Positions 24,146 through 33,927 are shown, counted from the first letter of the stretch. The stretch is 64,000 nucleotides of DNA from Roseomonas fluvialis (GCF_022846615.1 NZ_AP025637.1:744001-808000), one strand, 5' to 3'. Program-made: numbers and translations. Notes: generated by a model not told the origin, from the letters alone.

Positions 24146-26011
24146 ATGGGCCGTCGCGTCAAGTGGATCATCGGCGTCGTGCTGGCGCTCCCGCTGCTGG
24201 CGGCGGCGGCGCTCATCGTGGCGCTGCCGCGGATCGACCTGGCGGCGATGGCGTCGGCGCGGGCCACGGCCTCGCTCGGGCGCAGCCTGACCATCGAGAG
24301 CCTGCGCGTCACGCCCGGGCGCAGCATCGCCATCGTCGTCCGCGGCGTGCGGCTGGACAACATCGAGGGCGGCAGCGCGCCGGCGATGATGGAACTCGCC
24401 ACCGCCGAGGCGGAGATCGACCTGGCCGCCCTGCTGCGCGGCACCGTCCTGGTGCGGCGGCTGCATGCCGATGGCTTCACGCTGCTGCTGGAACGCGCCG
24501 CCGATCGTCGCGCCAACTGGCATTTCGGCCCGCGGCCCGCGACACCGCCGGCGCCCGAACCGCCGGCGCGCGACCTGCCCACGATCCTCGACTTCCGCAT
24601 GACCGGCAGCGAGGTTGTTTTCCGTACCACCAGCGGTGCGCGGCTGACGACGCGGCTCGACACCGCGAGCTTCGGCGCCGCCGACGCCGCCGCGCCCGTG
24701 ACGCTTCGGGCCGAGGGCAGCTACAACGCCGTGCCGGTGGTGCTGGAGGGTGGCCTCGGCAGCTTCGCGCAACTGCACGACGCGGCCACGCCCTTCCCCA
24801 TGACCCTGCGCGCCACGGCGCGCGATACGGCGATGCTGTTCGAGGGCACCGGCACCGATCCGCTGAACTTCGATGGGCTGGATGGCAGGCTGACCCTCGC
24901 GGCCTCCAACCCGCATGCGATCCTGGCGATGGCGGGGGCCGGCGCGAATGCCGGCCCGGATGTGCCGGTGGACCTGGCGGGCCATTTCACGCGCCAGGGC
25001 GATCTGTGGCGGCTGCGCGATGCGACGGGCACGCTGGATGGCAGTGACGTCAGGGCGGCGCTGCTGGAACTCGCCGAGGGCAGTGCCGGCAGCCCCGATC
25101 GCATCGTCGCACGGGTGCATGTCGCGAGCCTTGACGTGAACCGCTTGCTCGGCCCGGATGACGGCGCGCAGGGCCGCGGCGATGCCGATATCCCGCTGGT
25201 GGTGCCGCAGCGGCCCGACCCGCTGTTCGACATCGAGGCCTCGACGCGCGAGCTGACCTATGCGCGGCTGCGCGGCACAGATGCGCATGCACGGCTCGAG
25301 GTCGCGCCCGGCCGCATGACGCTGCACGAGGCGCGCGTGACCGCCTTCGGCGCGCGCATGGCGGGATCGGCGGAATTGCTGCCGGCACCGCGCGGCGCGC
25401 GCGTGCGCGCGGACATCACGTTGCGCGAGGGCGACATCGACACGCTGCGCCGCGCCTTCGGCCTGCGCGCGCTGCCTGTGGCAGGGCGGATCTCCGCCGA
25501 CATCGTGGCGGGCGGCGAGGCCGCGAGCGTGAACGCCGTGACGCGCGAGGCGCGCATCTCCGCCGTCGTCTCCATGACCGGCGGCACCATCGCGCGCGAG
25601 GTGATCGAGATGGCGTCCACCGACGTACGGGCGCTGTTCCGCACCTCCCAGGGCACCACGCCGATCAGCTGCCTGCTGGCGGCGGTGGACATCAATGCCG
25701 GCGCCGGGCGGGCAGCCCCGCTACGCATCCGTGCAGGCACCGGCACGATCAGCGGGCTGGCGACCTTCGACCTGAATCGGCAGACGCTCGACCTCATCAT
25801 TGGCAGCCAATCCGACACGACGGATTTCTTCGCCCTCGACATCCCGGTGCAGGTGCGCGGGTCCTTCGACAATCCGTCGATCGCGCCGGCGGACTGGTCG
25901 CGCGCGGCGCGCGAACGCATGGCGCGCAACGAGATGGCACCGCTGCCGGCCAACCTGCGCACCATCGCGCAGCGCAACCCCTGCTATCGCGGCCAGGGCC
26001 CGGGGCGCTGA
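24146..26011 (+). CDS. AsmA family protein
   Basis: A 621-residue envelope protein: one N-terminal membrane helix (WIIGVVLALPLLAAAALIVA, about 7-26), then a long beta-rich periplasmic region with the AsmA opening SLTIESLRVTPGRSI and a C-terminal AsmA domain (DLNRQTLDLIIGSQSD, VQVRGSFDNPSI). Members are bridge-like lipid-transfer proteins that link inner and outer membrane. The start at 24146 gives a clean signal-anchor and follows GGGAG. The MBOAT gene begins six bases after its stop, so lipid handling and O-acylation may be coupled. Confidence 0.88.
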   Translation: MGRRVKWIIGVVLALPLLAAAALIVALPRIDLAAMASARATASLGRSLTIESLRVTPGRSIAIVVRGVRLDNIEGGSAPAMMELATAEAEIDLAALLRGTVLVRRLHADGFTLLLERAADRRANWHFGPRPATPPAPEPPARDLPTILDFRMTGSEVVFRTTSGARLTTRLDTASFGAADAAAPVTLRAEGSYNAVPVVLEGGLGSFAQLHDAATPFPMTLRATARDTAMLFEGTGTDPLNFDGLDGRLTLAASNPHAILAMAGAGANAGPDVPVDLAGHFTRQGDLWRLRDATGTLDGSDVRAALLELAEGSAGSPDRIVARVHVASLDVNRLLGPDDGAQGRGDADIPLVVPQRPDPLFDIEASTRELTYARLRGTDAHARLEVAPGRMTLHEARVTAFGARMAGSAELLPAPRGARVRADITLREGDIDTLRRAFGLRALPVAGRISADIVAGGEAASVNAVTREARISAVVSMTGGTIAREVIEMASTDVRALFRTSQGTTPISCLLAAVDINAGAGRAAPLRIRAGTGTISGLATFDLNRQTLDLIIGSQSDTTDFFALDIPVQVRGSFDNPSIAPADWSRAARERMARNEMAPLPANLRTIAQRNPCYRGQGPGR

Positions 26012-26017
26012 CGGTCC

Positions 26018-27400
26018 ATGCTGTTCAACTCCCAGGCGCTGATTCTCGGCCTGCTGCCGGTCGCCCTGCTGGGGTGGTATCTCGCGCCCACGCGCCTGGC
26101 GCGACAGGTGTGGGTGATCCTGGCATCGCTGGTGTTCTACGCCTTCTGGGACCTGCGCTTCGTGCCGGTGCTGGTCGGCCTCACGCTGATCAACTGGCTG
26201 CTGGCGCGCGCGCATGCGGGCAACCCGCGCGGCTGGTGGGCTGACGCCGGGATCGTGCTGAACCTTGGCGTGCTGGCCTGGGTGAAATACGCCAACTTCA
26301 TCGCCGACAACGTCGCCTGGATCCTGGGCGGGCGGCACGATGCCTGGAGCATCATCCTGCCGCTCGGCGTGTCCTTCTACGTGTTCCAGAAGGTGTCCTA
26401 CCTGGTCGACCTCAAGCGCGGCCAGGCCAAGACGTACAACCTGTCGGACTTCTTCCTGTTCGTCTGCTTCTTCCCGCAGTTGGTGGCCGGGCCGCTGGTG
26501 CGCCACAACGAGGTGATCTGGCAATTCGCGCTCGACCCGCGCCGGCCCGAGATGGCCGAGAACCTGGCACGCGGCTTCGTGCTGTTCACCATCGGCGTGG
26601 TGAAGAAGGTCGCGATCGCGGACACGCTCGCCCCCGTGGCCGATGCCGCCTTTGGCCGTGCGGCGGCTGGGCAGGCGCTGGCGGCCTCCGACGCCTGGCT
26701 CGGTACGCTGGCATATACGCTGCAGATCTATTTCGACTTCTCGGGCTATTCCGACATGGCGCTGGGCCTCGCGCTGATGTTCGGGCTGCGGCTGCCGGTG
26801 AACTTCGATGCGCCGTATCGCGCGGCGTCGATCCGCGAGTTCTGGCGTCGCTGGCACATGACGCTGTCGCGCTTCCTGCGCGACTACCTCTACATTCCGC
26901 TGGGCGGCAACCGGGCCGGGGCGGCGCACCAGGCGGTCAACGTCGTTGTCACCATGCTGCTCGCCGGGCTGTGGCACGGCGCAGCCTGGACCTTCGTGGT
27001 TTGGGGCGGGCTGCATGGCGCCGCACTCGCCATCAACAGCGCCTGGAACCGCGCTGGGCTGCGCCTGCCCTGGGTGGCGGGCTGGCTGCTGACGCTGCTG
27101 TTCGTCATGGCGGGCTGGGTGCTGTTCCGCGCGCCGGACTTCCCCTCCGCCGCGCGCATGTTCGAAGCGCTGGCGGGCCTGCCGCTGGTGCGCGGGGCGG
27201 TGGTGATGGACACGACGCAGACTGTCGCGATGGTTGCGGGATGCATCGCCGCCGTCCTCGGGCCGACATCGCAGGTGGCCGCGCTGGAGCGGCTGCGGCC
27301 GGTGCCGGTGGTCGGCGCGGCGGTGGGCGTGGTCCTGTTCCTGATGCTGCTGCTGATCGGCGGTCGGATCCCGAATGAGTTCATCTACTTCCAGTTCTGA
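26018..27400 (+). CDS. MBOAT family O-acyltransferase (AlgI-like)
   Basis: A 460-residue polytopic membrane enzyme. Family marks: YYAFWDLR-type start (VFYAFWDLRF), PLGVSFYVFQKVSYLVD (about 115-131), FFPQLVAGPLVRH, FDFSGYSDMALGL, FWRRWHMTLSRFLRDYLYIPLGGNR (conserved His280) and AGLWHGAAWTF with the catalytic His320. AlgI-type proteins move acyl groups across the inner membrane for periplasmic O-acetylation of a polysaccharide. The next gene overlaps it by 26 bases and encodes an AlgJ/DltD-like partner, so this is a two-gene acylation unit; the acceptor polymer is not identified. Confidence 0.94.
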   Translation: MLFNSQALILGLLPVALLGWYLAPTRLARQVWVILASLVFYAFWDLRFVPVLVGLTLINWLLARAHAGNPRGWWADAGIVLNLGVLAWVKYANFIADNVAWILGGRHDAWSIILPLGVSFYVFQKVSYLVDLKRGQAKTYNLSDFFLFVCFFPQLVAGPLVRHNEVIWQFALDPRRPEMAENLARGFVLFTIGVVKKVAIADTLAPVADAAFGRAAAGQALAASDAWLGTLAYTLQIYFDFSGYSDMALGLALMFGLRLPVNFDAPYRAASIREFWRRWHMTLSRFLRDYLYIPLGGNRAGAAHQAVNVVVTMLLAGLWHGAAWTFVVWGGLHGAALAINSAWNRAGLRLPWVAGWLLTLLFVMAGWVLFRAPDFPSAARMFEALAGLPLVRGAVVMDTTQTVAMVAGCIAAVLGPTSQVAALERLRPVPVVGAAVGVVLFLMLLLIGGRIPNEFIYFQF

Positions 27401-28418
27401 AGACCCGGCGCGCTGGGCGCGCTTCGTGCGGCGGCTGCTCGGCACCGCCGCGACGCTGGTCGTGGTCGTCTATGCCTTCATTGCGCTGGTCGACCCCTGG
27501 GGCATGCTGCCGCTGAGGCTGCCGCTGCCGCGCGAGACGGTCACCACCAACCAGCGCTTTTCCTACCCGATGCTGGCGCGCGACCCGCGCTTCGATTCGG
27601 TGGTCATCGGCACGTCATCTGCACGGCTGCTGCGCCCGCCGGAACTGGACCAAGCCTTCGGCGGGCGCTTCGCCAACCTGTCCATGAACAGCGGCACGGC
27701 GTGGGAACAGTCGCAGATCCTCGCACTGTTCACGCGCTCGCACCCCGCGCCGCGCACCGTGCTGGTGGGACTCGACATGGTGTGGTGCGAGAGCGGCCCG
27801 CTGCGCCGCCTGACGCCACGGCCCTTTCCGGACTGGATGTATGGGGCGAACCTCTGGCGTGGCTACGCCGAGATCCTGAACCCCTTCGCCGCCGAGGAAG
27901 CCGGCAAGCAGGCGCTGGCCATGCTGGGCCTGGCGCGCCCGCGCTACGGGCGCGACGGCTGGGCGGATTTCCTGCCCGATGATGCGCGCTACGACGCGCC
28001 GCGCGCCGCCGCCGGGCTGGTGCCGCCGCCATCCGAGCCCGCGCCTGCCGGCACGCCGGTCTTCGACTTCCCGCAGCATGCGCTGTTGGCCGAACGCCTG
28101 GCCGCGTTGCCGCCTTCGACGCGCGTGCTGCTGTTCCTGGTGCCCTACCATGTCTCGCTGCAGCCGCAGCCCGGCACGCTCGAGGAACGGCGCTGGGCCG
28201 CCTGCCGGCGCGACATCGCGGCTATCGCCCGTGCGCGGCCCGGCACCATCCTGGCCGACTTCATGTTCCCGAGCAGCATCACGCGCGAGGGCACCAACTA
28301 CTGGGACCCGCAGCACTACCGCATCGGCATCGCCGACCGCCTGGTGCGCGACCTGGCGGAAGCGGCGGCGGGCCGCGACACGCCGGACCTGCGGATCATC
28401 GTCCCGCCCGCCCGTTGA
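27375..28418 (+). CDS. AlgJ/SGNH-like membrane-anchored acylation partner
   Basis: A 347-residue protein with one N-terminal membrane helix (about 23-42) and a periplasmic domain. It shows VVIGTSSARLLRPPELD (GxS block near residue 75) and NLSMNSGTAWEQ early, and YWDPQHYRIGIADRL (D-x-x-H block) near the end, the arrangement of SGNH-type esterase/acyltransferase domains that accept the acyl group from an MBOAT. The start lies inside the MBOAT gene, giving a 26-base overlap. Together with AsmA upstream it suggests a surface modification locus. Confidence 0.82.
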   Translation: MSSSTSSSEDPARWARFVRRLLGTAATLVVVVYAFIALVDPWGMLPLRLPLPRETVTTNQRFSYPMLARDPRFDSVVIGTSSARLLRPPELDQAFGGRFANLSMNSGTAWEQSQILALFTRSHPAPRTVLVGLDMVWCESGPLRRLTPRPFPDWMYGANLWRGYAEILNPFAAEEAGKQALAMLGLARPRYGRDGWADFLPDDARYDAPRAAAGLVPPPSEPAPAGTPVFDFPQHALLAERLAALPPSTRVLLFLVPYHVSLQPQPGTLEERRWAACRRDIAAIARARPGTILADFMFPSSITREGTNYWDPQHYRIGIADRLVRDLAEAAAGRDTPDLRIIVPPAR

Positions 28419-28470
28419 TCCCGCGGCCGGCGCGGCCCACCCTGCGGGCCGAATCCGAAGGAGACACGCC

Positions 28471-29070
28471 ATGGCCGACACGCACATCTTCCCCGGCACC
28501 GTCGAATGGTCGGGCGAGAACCCGGGCATCTCGCTGAAGGAGGACCCCGCGGGGCCCTTCACCACGCTGGCGTCCTTCTTCCGCGTCGTGCTCTCCCCAC
28601 ATGGGCGCGGGCACGCGCTGGTGCTGATGCTGGATCCGCAGTTGGCCGAGGGGCAGAACATCTGCCTGACCGACAACGAGCCGCTCGCGCGCTGGCTGGT
28701 GGCGGACTACGTCAGCCATTTCGGCGCCTGGCGGAACCTGCCGGGGCTGGCCGGCCTGCGCTACGCGAAGCTGGACAGCGTGCGCACCAGCGGCGATGCC
28801 ATCACCACCTATTCCGAGACGGTGCGCGGGGCGGACCTGACGGTGGCGCTGACCTGGTCGGGCCTGGGCAAGCCGTTCTGTTTCGCGCTGACGCCGGCGA
28901 CCTCCGCCACCGGCGCCCACCACATGCCATCCGTGTTCGTGGGCTGCGCGAGTGCGAGCGTGACGGTGAACGCCAAGGTGCGGCCTGGCGCGCCGATCCC
29001 GCGCGAGATCGCGGGGCAGTCGATTTCGACCGCCATGCTGGCCTTCTCCGAGACCTGGATCCGCGCGTAA
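28471..29070 (+). CDS. Conserved-looking protein of unknown function
   Basis: A 199-residue soluble protein without signal peptide or membrane span. AAGGAG stands eight bases before the ATG. The sequence is balanced (not low complexity), with several aromatic-rich strands such as ASFFRVVLSPHGRGHALVLM and TWSGLGKPFCFALTP, suggesting a beta-sandwich fold. I recognise no motif. It is 52 bases downstream of the AlgJ-like gene and 40 bases upstream of DUF3429, probably in the same transcript. Confidence 0.75.
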   Translation: MADTHIFPGTVEWSGENPGISLKEDPAGPFTTLASFFRVVLSPHGRGHALVLMLDPQLAEGQNICLTDNEPLARWLVADYVSHFGAWRNLPGLAGLRYAKLDSVRTSGDAITTYSETVRGADLTVALTWSGLGKPFCFALTPATSATGAHHMPSVFVGCASASVTVNAKVRPGAPIPREIAGQSISTAMLAFSETWIRA

Positions 29071-29110
29071 TCGCTTGGCAGCGGCGGGCCCGGCCGCGCA
29101 GAAAGGAGCG

Positions 29111-29575
29111 ATGAGCGAATCGACCCTTCCGCGCGCGGCGCGCCACCTTGGCCTCGCGGGGCTGATCCCGACCGTGGCGATGATCGCGGGCCTGCTGCTG
29201 CTGCCCGACTGGCGCGACATCATCGCGAAAGCCGGGCTGGCCTATGGTGCGGTGATCGCGAGCTTCGTGGGCGGTGCCTGGTGGGGCCTCGTGGCGCGCG
29301 CGGAGACGGTGGCGCCGCGGCTGCTCGTGCTGTCAGTGCTGCCGTCGCTGATGGCCTGGCCGGCGCTGCTGGTACCGCCGGCGACGGGGCTGCTGGTGCT
29401 GGGGGTGGTCTTCGCGGCGTTGCTGCCGACCGACCGCCGGCTGGTGGCGGAGGGCATCGCCCCGGGCTGGTGGATGGACCTGCGGCGACCGCTGTCCTGG
29501 GGGATGGCGGCGCTGCATTTGGCCGGCGGCGTGTTCCTGTCCCTGGCCGCGTCGGGGTACGCGTTGCTGCCGTGA
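29111..29575 (+). CDS. DUF3429 membrane protein
   Basis: A 154-residue inner-membrane protein with four or five hydrophobic segments. The pattern LGLAGLIPTVAMIAGL, YGAVIASFVGGAWWGL, SLMAWPALL and LPTDRR matches the DUF3429 family. Function unknown. AAAGGAG precedes the ATG at 29111. It is the last gene before the convergent tRNA. Confidence 0.8.
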   Translation: MSESTLPRAARHLGLAGLIPTVAMIAGLLLLPDWRDIIAKAGLAYGAVIASFVGGAWWGLVARAETVAPRLLVLSVLPSLMAWPALLVPPATGLLVLGVVFAALLPTDRRLVAEGIAPGWWMDLRRPLSWGMAALHLAGGVFLSLAASGYALLP

Positions 29576-29612
29576 CGTGCTCGTCGTCAGCCTGATGTTC
29601 GGAAAGTCCCGC

Positions 29613-29688
<76 letters not shown>

Positions 29689-29839
29689 CCCGACCCGCGA
29701 GAGGCCGGCTGAGTGCCCCAGCCCCCGCGCGAAGTCAACCCGCCATCACGCAACCCCGCCGCCTTGCCCGCCGGGGGGCCGCTCACTAGGTTGCGCGCAA
29801 GGTCACGGCGACCGGTGCAGGGAAGGTCACGGAGGACCG

Positions 29840-30142
29840 ATGCAAGCATTGTTCTGGCTGCTCGACACGGCGCTCAGCCTGTATGTCTGGGCGCTGATCA
29901 TCTCGGCGATCCTGTCGCTGCTGCTGGCCTTCAACGTGCTCGACAGCCGCAACCGTTTCGTCTGGACGGTGGCGGATTTCTTCTACCGCGTGACGGAACC
30001 CGCGCTCCGGCCGATCCGCAAGCGCCTGCCGAACCTGGGCGGGGTCGACCTGTCGCCGCTGGTGCTGATCATCGCGCTGCAGGCGCTGCGCATCCTGCTC
30101 GCGACATCGATCGCGCCGGCCCTCGGCGTCTATCGATTCTGA
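29840..30142 (+). CDS. yggT: YggT family membrane protein
   Basis: A 100-residue protein with two hydrophobic regions (ALFWLLDTALSLYVWALIIS and PLVLIIALQALRILLA) and the family motif VTEPALRPIRKRLP between them. YggT proteins are inner-membrane proteins linked to division or ion homeostasis; role here not proven. GGAGG lies four bases before the ATG. The DUF167 gene starts within its stop (TGATG). Confidence 0.92.
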   Translation: MQALFWLLDTALSLYVWALIISAILSLLLAFNVLDSRNRFVWTVADFFYRVTEPALRPIRKRLPNLGGVDLSPLVLIIALQALRILLATSIAPALGVYRF

Positions 30143-30444
30143 TGGCCTTCTGGCGCGCTGATGCGTCGGGCGTGACGGTGCGCGTGAAGGTGCAGCCCAA
30201 GGCGCGCCGGCCGGGCCTCGGTGGGCTCAAGGCGGCGGCGGACGGGCCGCGGCTGTCGCTGGCGGTGACCGAGGCGCCGGAGGATGGCCGCGCCAACCGC
30301 GCCGCCTGCGCCACGTTGGCTGCGGCCCTCGGTGTCGCCGCCTCGGCGGTCGAGGTGGCCCACGGCGCGACCAGCCGCGAGAAGACACTGCACGTGGCCG
30401 GCGATGCCGGCCTGCTCGGCCCGCGGCTCGAGGCACTGGCGTGA
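30142..30444 (+). CDS. DUF167 (YggU) family protein
   Basis: A 100-residue alpha/beta protein with the family blocks [30 protein letters not shown] and [11 protein letters not shown]. Function unknown, though very widely conserved and usually beside yggT as here. Start ATG overlaps the yggT stop by one base; its own stop overlaps the folD GTG by four bases. Confidence 0.92.
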   Translation: MAFWRADASGVTVRVKVQPKARRPGLGGLKAAADGPRLSLAVTEAPEDGRANRAACATLAAALGVAASAVEVAHGATSREKTLHVAGDAGLLGPRLEALA

Positions 30445-31286
30445 CCGCGCGCATCCTGGATGGCAAGGCGATCGCCGCGCGGTTGCGCGCGGGCCTGGCC
30501 GCACGCGTCGCCACGCTGTCCTTCCAACCCGGCCTGCGCGTGGTGCGGGTGGGCGACGACCCGGCCTCGGGCGTCTATGTCCGCAACAAGGATCGCGCGG
30601 CGGCCGAGGCCGGCTTCGATAGCGCCACCATCCATTTGCCCGCCGACACGACCGAGGCCGCGCTGCTCGCCACCATCGCGCGCCTGAACGCCGACCCGGC
30701 GGTGGACGGCATCCTGGTGCAATTGCCACTGCCCGCGCAGATCCGCGCCGAGGCCGCGATCGCCGCCGTCGATCCGGCGAAGGACGTGGACGGCTTCCAT
30801 CCGATCAATGCCGGCCGTCTCGCGGCGGGGCAGCCAGGCCTGGTGCCCTGCACGCCGCGCGGGGTCATGCACATCCTGGCAGAGTCTGGCATCGACCTGC
30901 GCGGCGCGCGCGCGGTGGTGCTGGGCCGGTCGCAGATCGTCGGCCGACCCATGGCGCAGCTGCTGCTGGGTGCCGATTGCACCGTGACCGTCGCACATTC
31001 CCGCACCCGCGACATCGCCGCCGAATGCCGCCGCGCCGAGGTGCTGGTCGCGGCCGTCGGGCGGGCGGAGATGGTCCGCGGCGACTGGATCGCCCCCGGC
31101 GCTGTCGTCGTCGATGTCGGCATCAACCGCCTGGCGGACGGGCGCCTGGTCGGTGACGTTGCCTATGCCGAGGCCCTGACGGTCGCGGGTGCCATCACGC
31201 CGGTGCCGGGCGGCGTGGGTCCCATGACGATCGCCTGCCTGCTCGAGAACACGCTGGAGGCGGCGCTGGCGCGCCGGGGGACGTGA
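30441..31286 (+). CDS. folD: Methylenetetrahydrofolate dehydrogenase / cyclohydrolase FolD
   Basis: A 281-residue bifunctional cytoplasmic enzyme that oxidises 5,10-methylene-THF to methenyl-THF with NADP and hydrolyses it to 10-formyl-THF. Motifs: YVRNKDRAA with the catalytic Lys, [36 protein letters not shown] (cofactor) and [20 protein letters not shown] at the end. GTG start in a GTGA overlap with the DUF167 gene, hence coupled translation. Confidence 0.97.
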   Translation: MTARILDGKAIAARLRAGLAARVATLSFQPGLRVVRVGDDPASGVYVRNKDRAAAEAGFDSATIHLPADTTEAALLATIARLNADPAVDGILVQLPLPAQIRAEAAIAAVDPAKDVDGFHPINAGRLAAGQPGLVPCTPRGVMHILAESGIDLRGARAVVLGRSQIVGRPMAQLLLGADCTVTVAHSRTRDIAAECRRAEVLVAAVGRAEMVRGDWIAPGAVVVDVGINRLADGRLVGDVAYAEALTVAGAITPVPGGVGPMTIACLLENTLEAALARRGT

Positions 31287-31522
31287 TGGTGGTCTTTTTC
31301 CGCGCCTTGCAGGTGTTCGGCGGCGCGGGCGTGATCGCCTGCCTCGTGCTCATGCTGCAGGGAACGCCGGTGCTCGGACCGGAGTGGAGCCGCCCGCGCA
31401 TCCTCTACGGAGCGGCCGGCCTGTTGTCTGCGCTGACGCTGATCGCGATCGGCGAGATCGGCTACATGGTCCGCCGCATCCGCATCACGCTGGCCCGGAT
31501 CGAAAAGCGGCTCGAGGACTGA
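31286..31522 (+). CDS. Small membrane protein downstream of folD
   Basis: A 78-residue protein with two hydrophobic segments (ALQVFGGAGVIACLVLML and ILYGAAGLLSALTLIAIGEI) and a basic cytoplasmic tail ending IEKRLED. The ATG overlaps the folD stop (TGATG), which makes a real gene likely. Function unknown; no family recognised. Confidence 0.7.
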   Translation: MVVFFRALQVFGGAGVIACLVLMLQGTPVLGPEWSRPRILYGAAGLLSALTLIAIGEIGYMVRRIRITLARIEKRLED

Positions 31523-31647
31523 TCCCGGCCGCGTCCCGCGTCCGCCGCGGGGTGTGTCGCCGGCAGGATGCATCCAAGGGGCCGCAGCCTGCGTATGCCT
31601 GGCCGGGCAGGGTGCTTCGCGACCGAACGTCCCATCCCTGCAGGGCG

Positions 31648-32292
31648 TCAGTCGCTCGGTTCGGCCGCCATCGCCTGCGCCAGCGCGCGGTCGGCCGCAT
31701 CGTCGCTGGCCGCCAGCCCGCGCGCCACACCATCGCGGTCCGCGGCGCTGCGGTTCTGGCTGAGCTTGCGCTTGCCGATCAGTGTCTCGATCCGCAGCAC
31801 GATGCCGACGATGCCCTTGAGTTGCCCGGCGATGAACGGCTCCGGTGCGTCGCCCACGGCCCAGGGCTGCGCGCGCGGGGTCTCGTGGTGGTCGGTCAGG
31901 CGGCTGACCAGCGCATGCAGGCGCGCGGCGTCCTCGATCACCTCGACCGGGCCGATGGCGTGGACCGCCACGTAGTTCCAGGTCGGCACGACGCGCCCAT
32001 GCTCGGCCTTGCTGGCGTAGTTGGAGGGCGAGACATAGGCCTCCGGCCCCGGGAAGATCGCGCGCGCCGCCGCACCAGCCGCCAGCGACCGCCATTGCGG
32101 GTTCGCCTTGGCCAGGTGGCCGACGATCGTGCCGTGCGGGCCCTGGTCAGGATCGATCAGCAGCGGCAGGTGGGTCGCCTCGGGCGCGCCGCCATCGGGC
32201 GCGGCGCTGACCAGCAGCGCCAGGCGCGCCGCGCGCATCACGGCGTGCAGGATGGCGGGGTCGTCCTCGCGGAAGGCGGCTGGCGTGTACAT
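31648..32292 (-). CDS. FMN-binding negative transcriptional regulator (PaiB-like)
   Basis: A 214-residue flavin-fold protein. It opens MYTPAAFREDDPAILHAVM, the standard PaiB start, and carries THLPLLID, GHLAKANPQWR, YVSPSNYASKAEHGRVVPTW and IVGIVLRIE. The family binds FMN in a split-barrel fold; PaiB of Bacillus affects protease and sporulation genes but the general biochemical role is unsettled. AGGAG lies about nine bases upstream. It is divergent from the amidase gene. Confidence 0.9.
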   Translation of the reverse strand: MYTPAAFREDDPAILHAVMRAARLALLVSAAPDGGAPEATHLPLLIDPDQGPHGTIVGHLAKANPQWRSLAAGAAARAIFPGPEAYVSPSNYASKAEHGRVVPTWNYVAVHAIGPVEVIEDAARLHALVSRLTDHHETPRAQPWAVGDAPEPFIAGQLKGIVGIVLRIETLIGKRKLSQNRSAADRDGVARGLAASDDAADRALAQAMAAEPSD

Positions 32293-32472
32293 GGCGCGAT
32301 GCTCCTGGCCGGTGCAGGCTATCGCAGCGCCATCCCGCGAGGGAACCGGCGCGACCACGCAGGAGGCATGCGATGGCGGGATGCGCGGCGCCGCTGGCAA
32401 GGCATCGAGCTGTCGCCTGGCGCCTGCGTGGAACCGTCCCGTGACCTGCCCGACAGCCGGAGCCATCGCTGC

Positions 32473-33927
32473 ATGACCCACGACCTGATCCGCCTGACCG
32501 CCACCGAGGCCGTGGCGAAGCTGCGCGCGCGGGAGATCACGCCGCTCGACCTCATCGACGCCGCCGCCGCGCGGATCGCGCGCGTGGAGCCGGAGGTGAA
32601 CGCACTGCCGACGCTGTGCCTCGACCGCGCGCGCGACCACGCGAAGGCGCTGATGCGCGGGCAGCGGCGCGAGGCGGAGGGCGAACCCGGCTGGCTCGGC
32701 GGCCTGCCGGTTGCGATCAAGGACCTGACGGAGGTGGCTGGCGTGCGCACCACCTTCGGCAGCCCGATCTTCGCCGACCACGTCCCCGACCGCAGCCACC
32801 CGGTGGTCGAGCGCATCGAACGCCGCGGCGGCATCGTCATCGCCAAGTCCAACACGCCGGAATTCGGCGCCGGCGGTTCGACCTTCAACGAGGTGTTCGG
32901 GCGCACGCGCAATCCGTGGAACACGTCGCTCACCTGCGGTGGGTCGACCGGCGGCGGGGCGGTGGCGCTCGCGACCGGAGAGGTCTGGCTGGCGCATGGG
33001 TCCGATCATGGCGGGTCGTTGCGCCGTCCCGCGACCTACTGTTCCGTGGTGGGGCTGCGGCCCTCGCCGGGGCGCGTCACGCGCGGCGCGCAGGAAGACC
33101 TGTGGTCGCCGCTGTCGGTGCAGGGGCCGATGGCGCGCAACATCGCCGACCTGGCGCTGTTCCTCGACACCATGGCGGGCTGGGACATCGACGACCCGAT
33201 GACCTACGACGAACCGTCGCGGTCCTACGCCGACGCCGTCGCAGCGGCGGAGCGCGAGGCGCCGCTGCGCATCGCCTTCACCGCCGATTTCGGCGGCGCC
33301 CTGCCGATGGATCGCGAGATGCGCGAGATCTGTGCGCGCGAAGTGCGCCGCTTCGAGAGCCTCGGCATCGCCGTGGAGGAGATCCACCCCGACCTCGGCG
33401 CGCTGAACGAGGCCTTCCTGGTGCTGCGCAGCCAGCACTTCGTGGTGGACCGCGAGGAACTTCTCGCGACGAAGCGTCACCTGCTCAAGCCGGACATCGT
33501 CTGGCAGACCGAACGCGGGCTGGCCGAGACACCCTCGCGCCTCGCCTGGGCGGAGCACGAGCGGGCGCGCTTCTACCGGGCGATGCGCGACGTATTCGCG
33601 CGCTGCGACGTGCTGGTGACGCCGGGGGCATCGACACCCGCCTTCGATGTGAACCTGCGCGCGCCGGAGAAGATCGCGGGAAAGGTGCTCGACAACTACA
33701 TGGGCGGGTCGCTGATCAATGCCTTCGCGACGCTGGCGAGCTGCCCCGCGGTGGCGGTGCCCTGCGGCTTCGACCGGCACGGGCGGCCGGTTGGCCTGCA
33801 GGTGGTGGCACCCCCGCGGCAGGATGCGCGTGCGCTGCAGGTGGCGGTGCTGTTCGAACGGCTCAGTGGTCTGGACCGGATGCTGCCGATCGACCCGCGC
33901 CCGGGCGTGGTGCCGCCCTACGAGTGA
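32473..33927 (+). CDS. Amidase signature family amidohydrolase
   Basis: A 484-residue amidase with a Ser-cisSer-Lys arrangement: Lys in PVAIKDLTEVAG (about 80), CGGSTGGGAVALATG (about 155-170) and HGSDHGGSLRRPA with the acyl-forming Ser (about 180). The second Ser of the usual GGSS is Thr here, a tolerated change. It hydrolyses a carboxamide to acid and ammonia; substrate unknown, though annotation as glutamyl-tRNA amidotransferase A is unlikely because GatB/C are absent. The downstream convergent TTT receptor may bind its product. Confidence 0.9.
   Translation: MTHDLIRLTATEAVAKLRAREITPLDLIDAAAARIARVEPEVNALPTLCLDRARDHAKALMRGQRREAEGEPGWLGGLPVAIKDLTEVAGVRTTFGSPIFADHVPDRSHPVVERIERRGGIVIAKSNTPEFGAGGSTFNEVFGRTRNPWNTSLTCGGSTGGGAVALATGEVWLAHGSDHGGSLRRPATYCSVVGLRPSPGRVTRGAQEDLWSPLSVQGPMARNIADLALFLDTMAGWDIDDPMTYDEPSRSYADAVAAAEREAPLRIAFTADFGGALPMDREMREICAREVRRFESLGIAVEEIHPDLGALNEAFLVLRSQHFVVDREELLATKRHLLKPDIVWQTERGLAETPSRLAWAEHERARFYRAMRDVFARCDVLVTPGASTPAFDVNLRAPEKIAGKVLDNYMGGSLINAFATLASCPAVAVPCGFDRHGRPVGLQVVAPPRQDARALQVAVLFERLSGLDRMLPIDPRPGVVPPYE

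Noticed and set aside
32473..33927. Amidase as GatA of glutamyl-tRNA amidotransferase
   Set aside because: No gatB or gatC nearby; sequence is a general amidase-signature enzyme.
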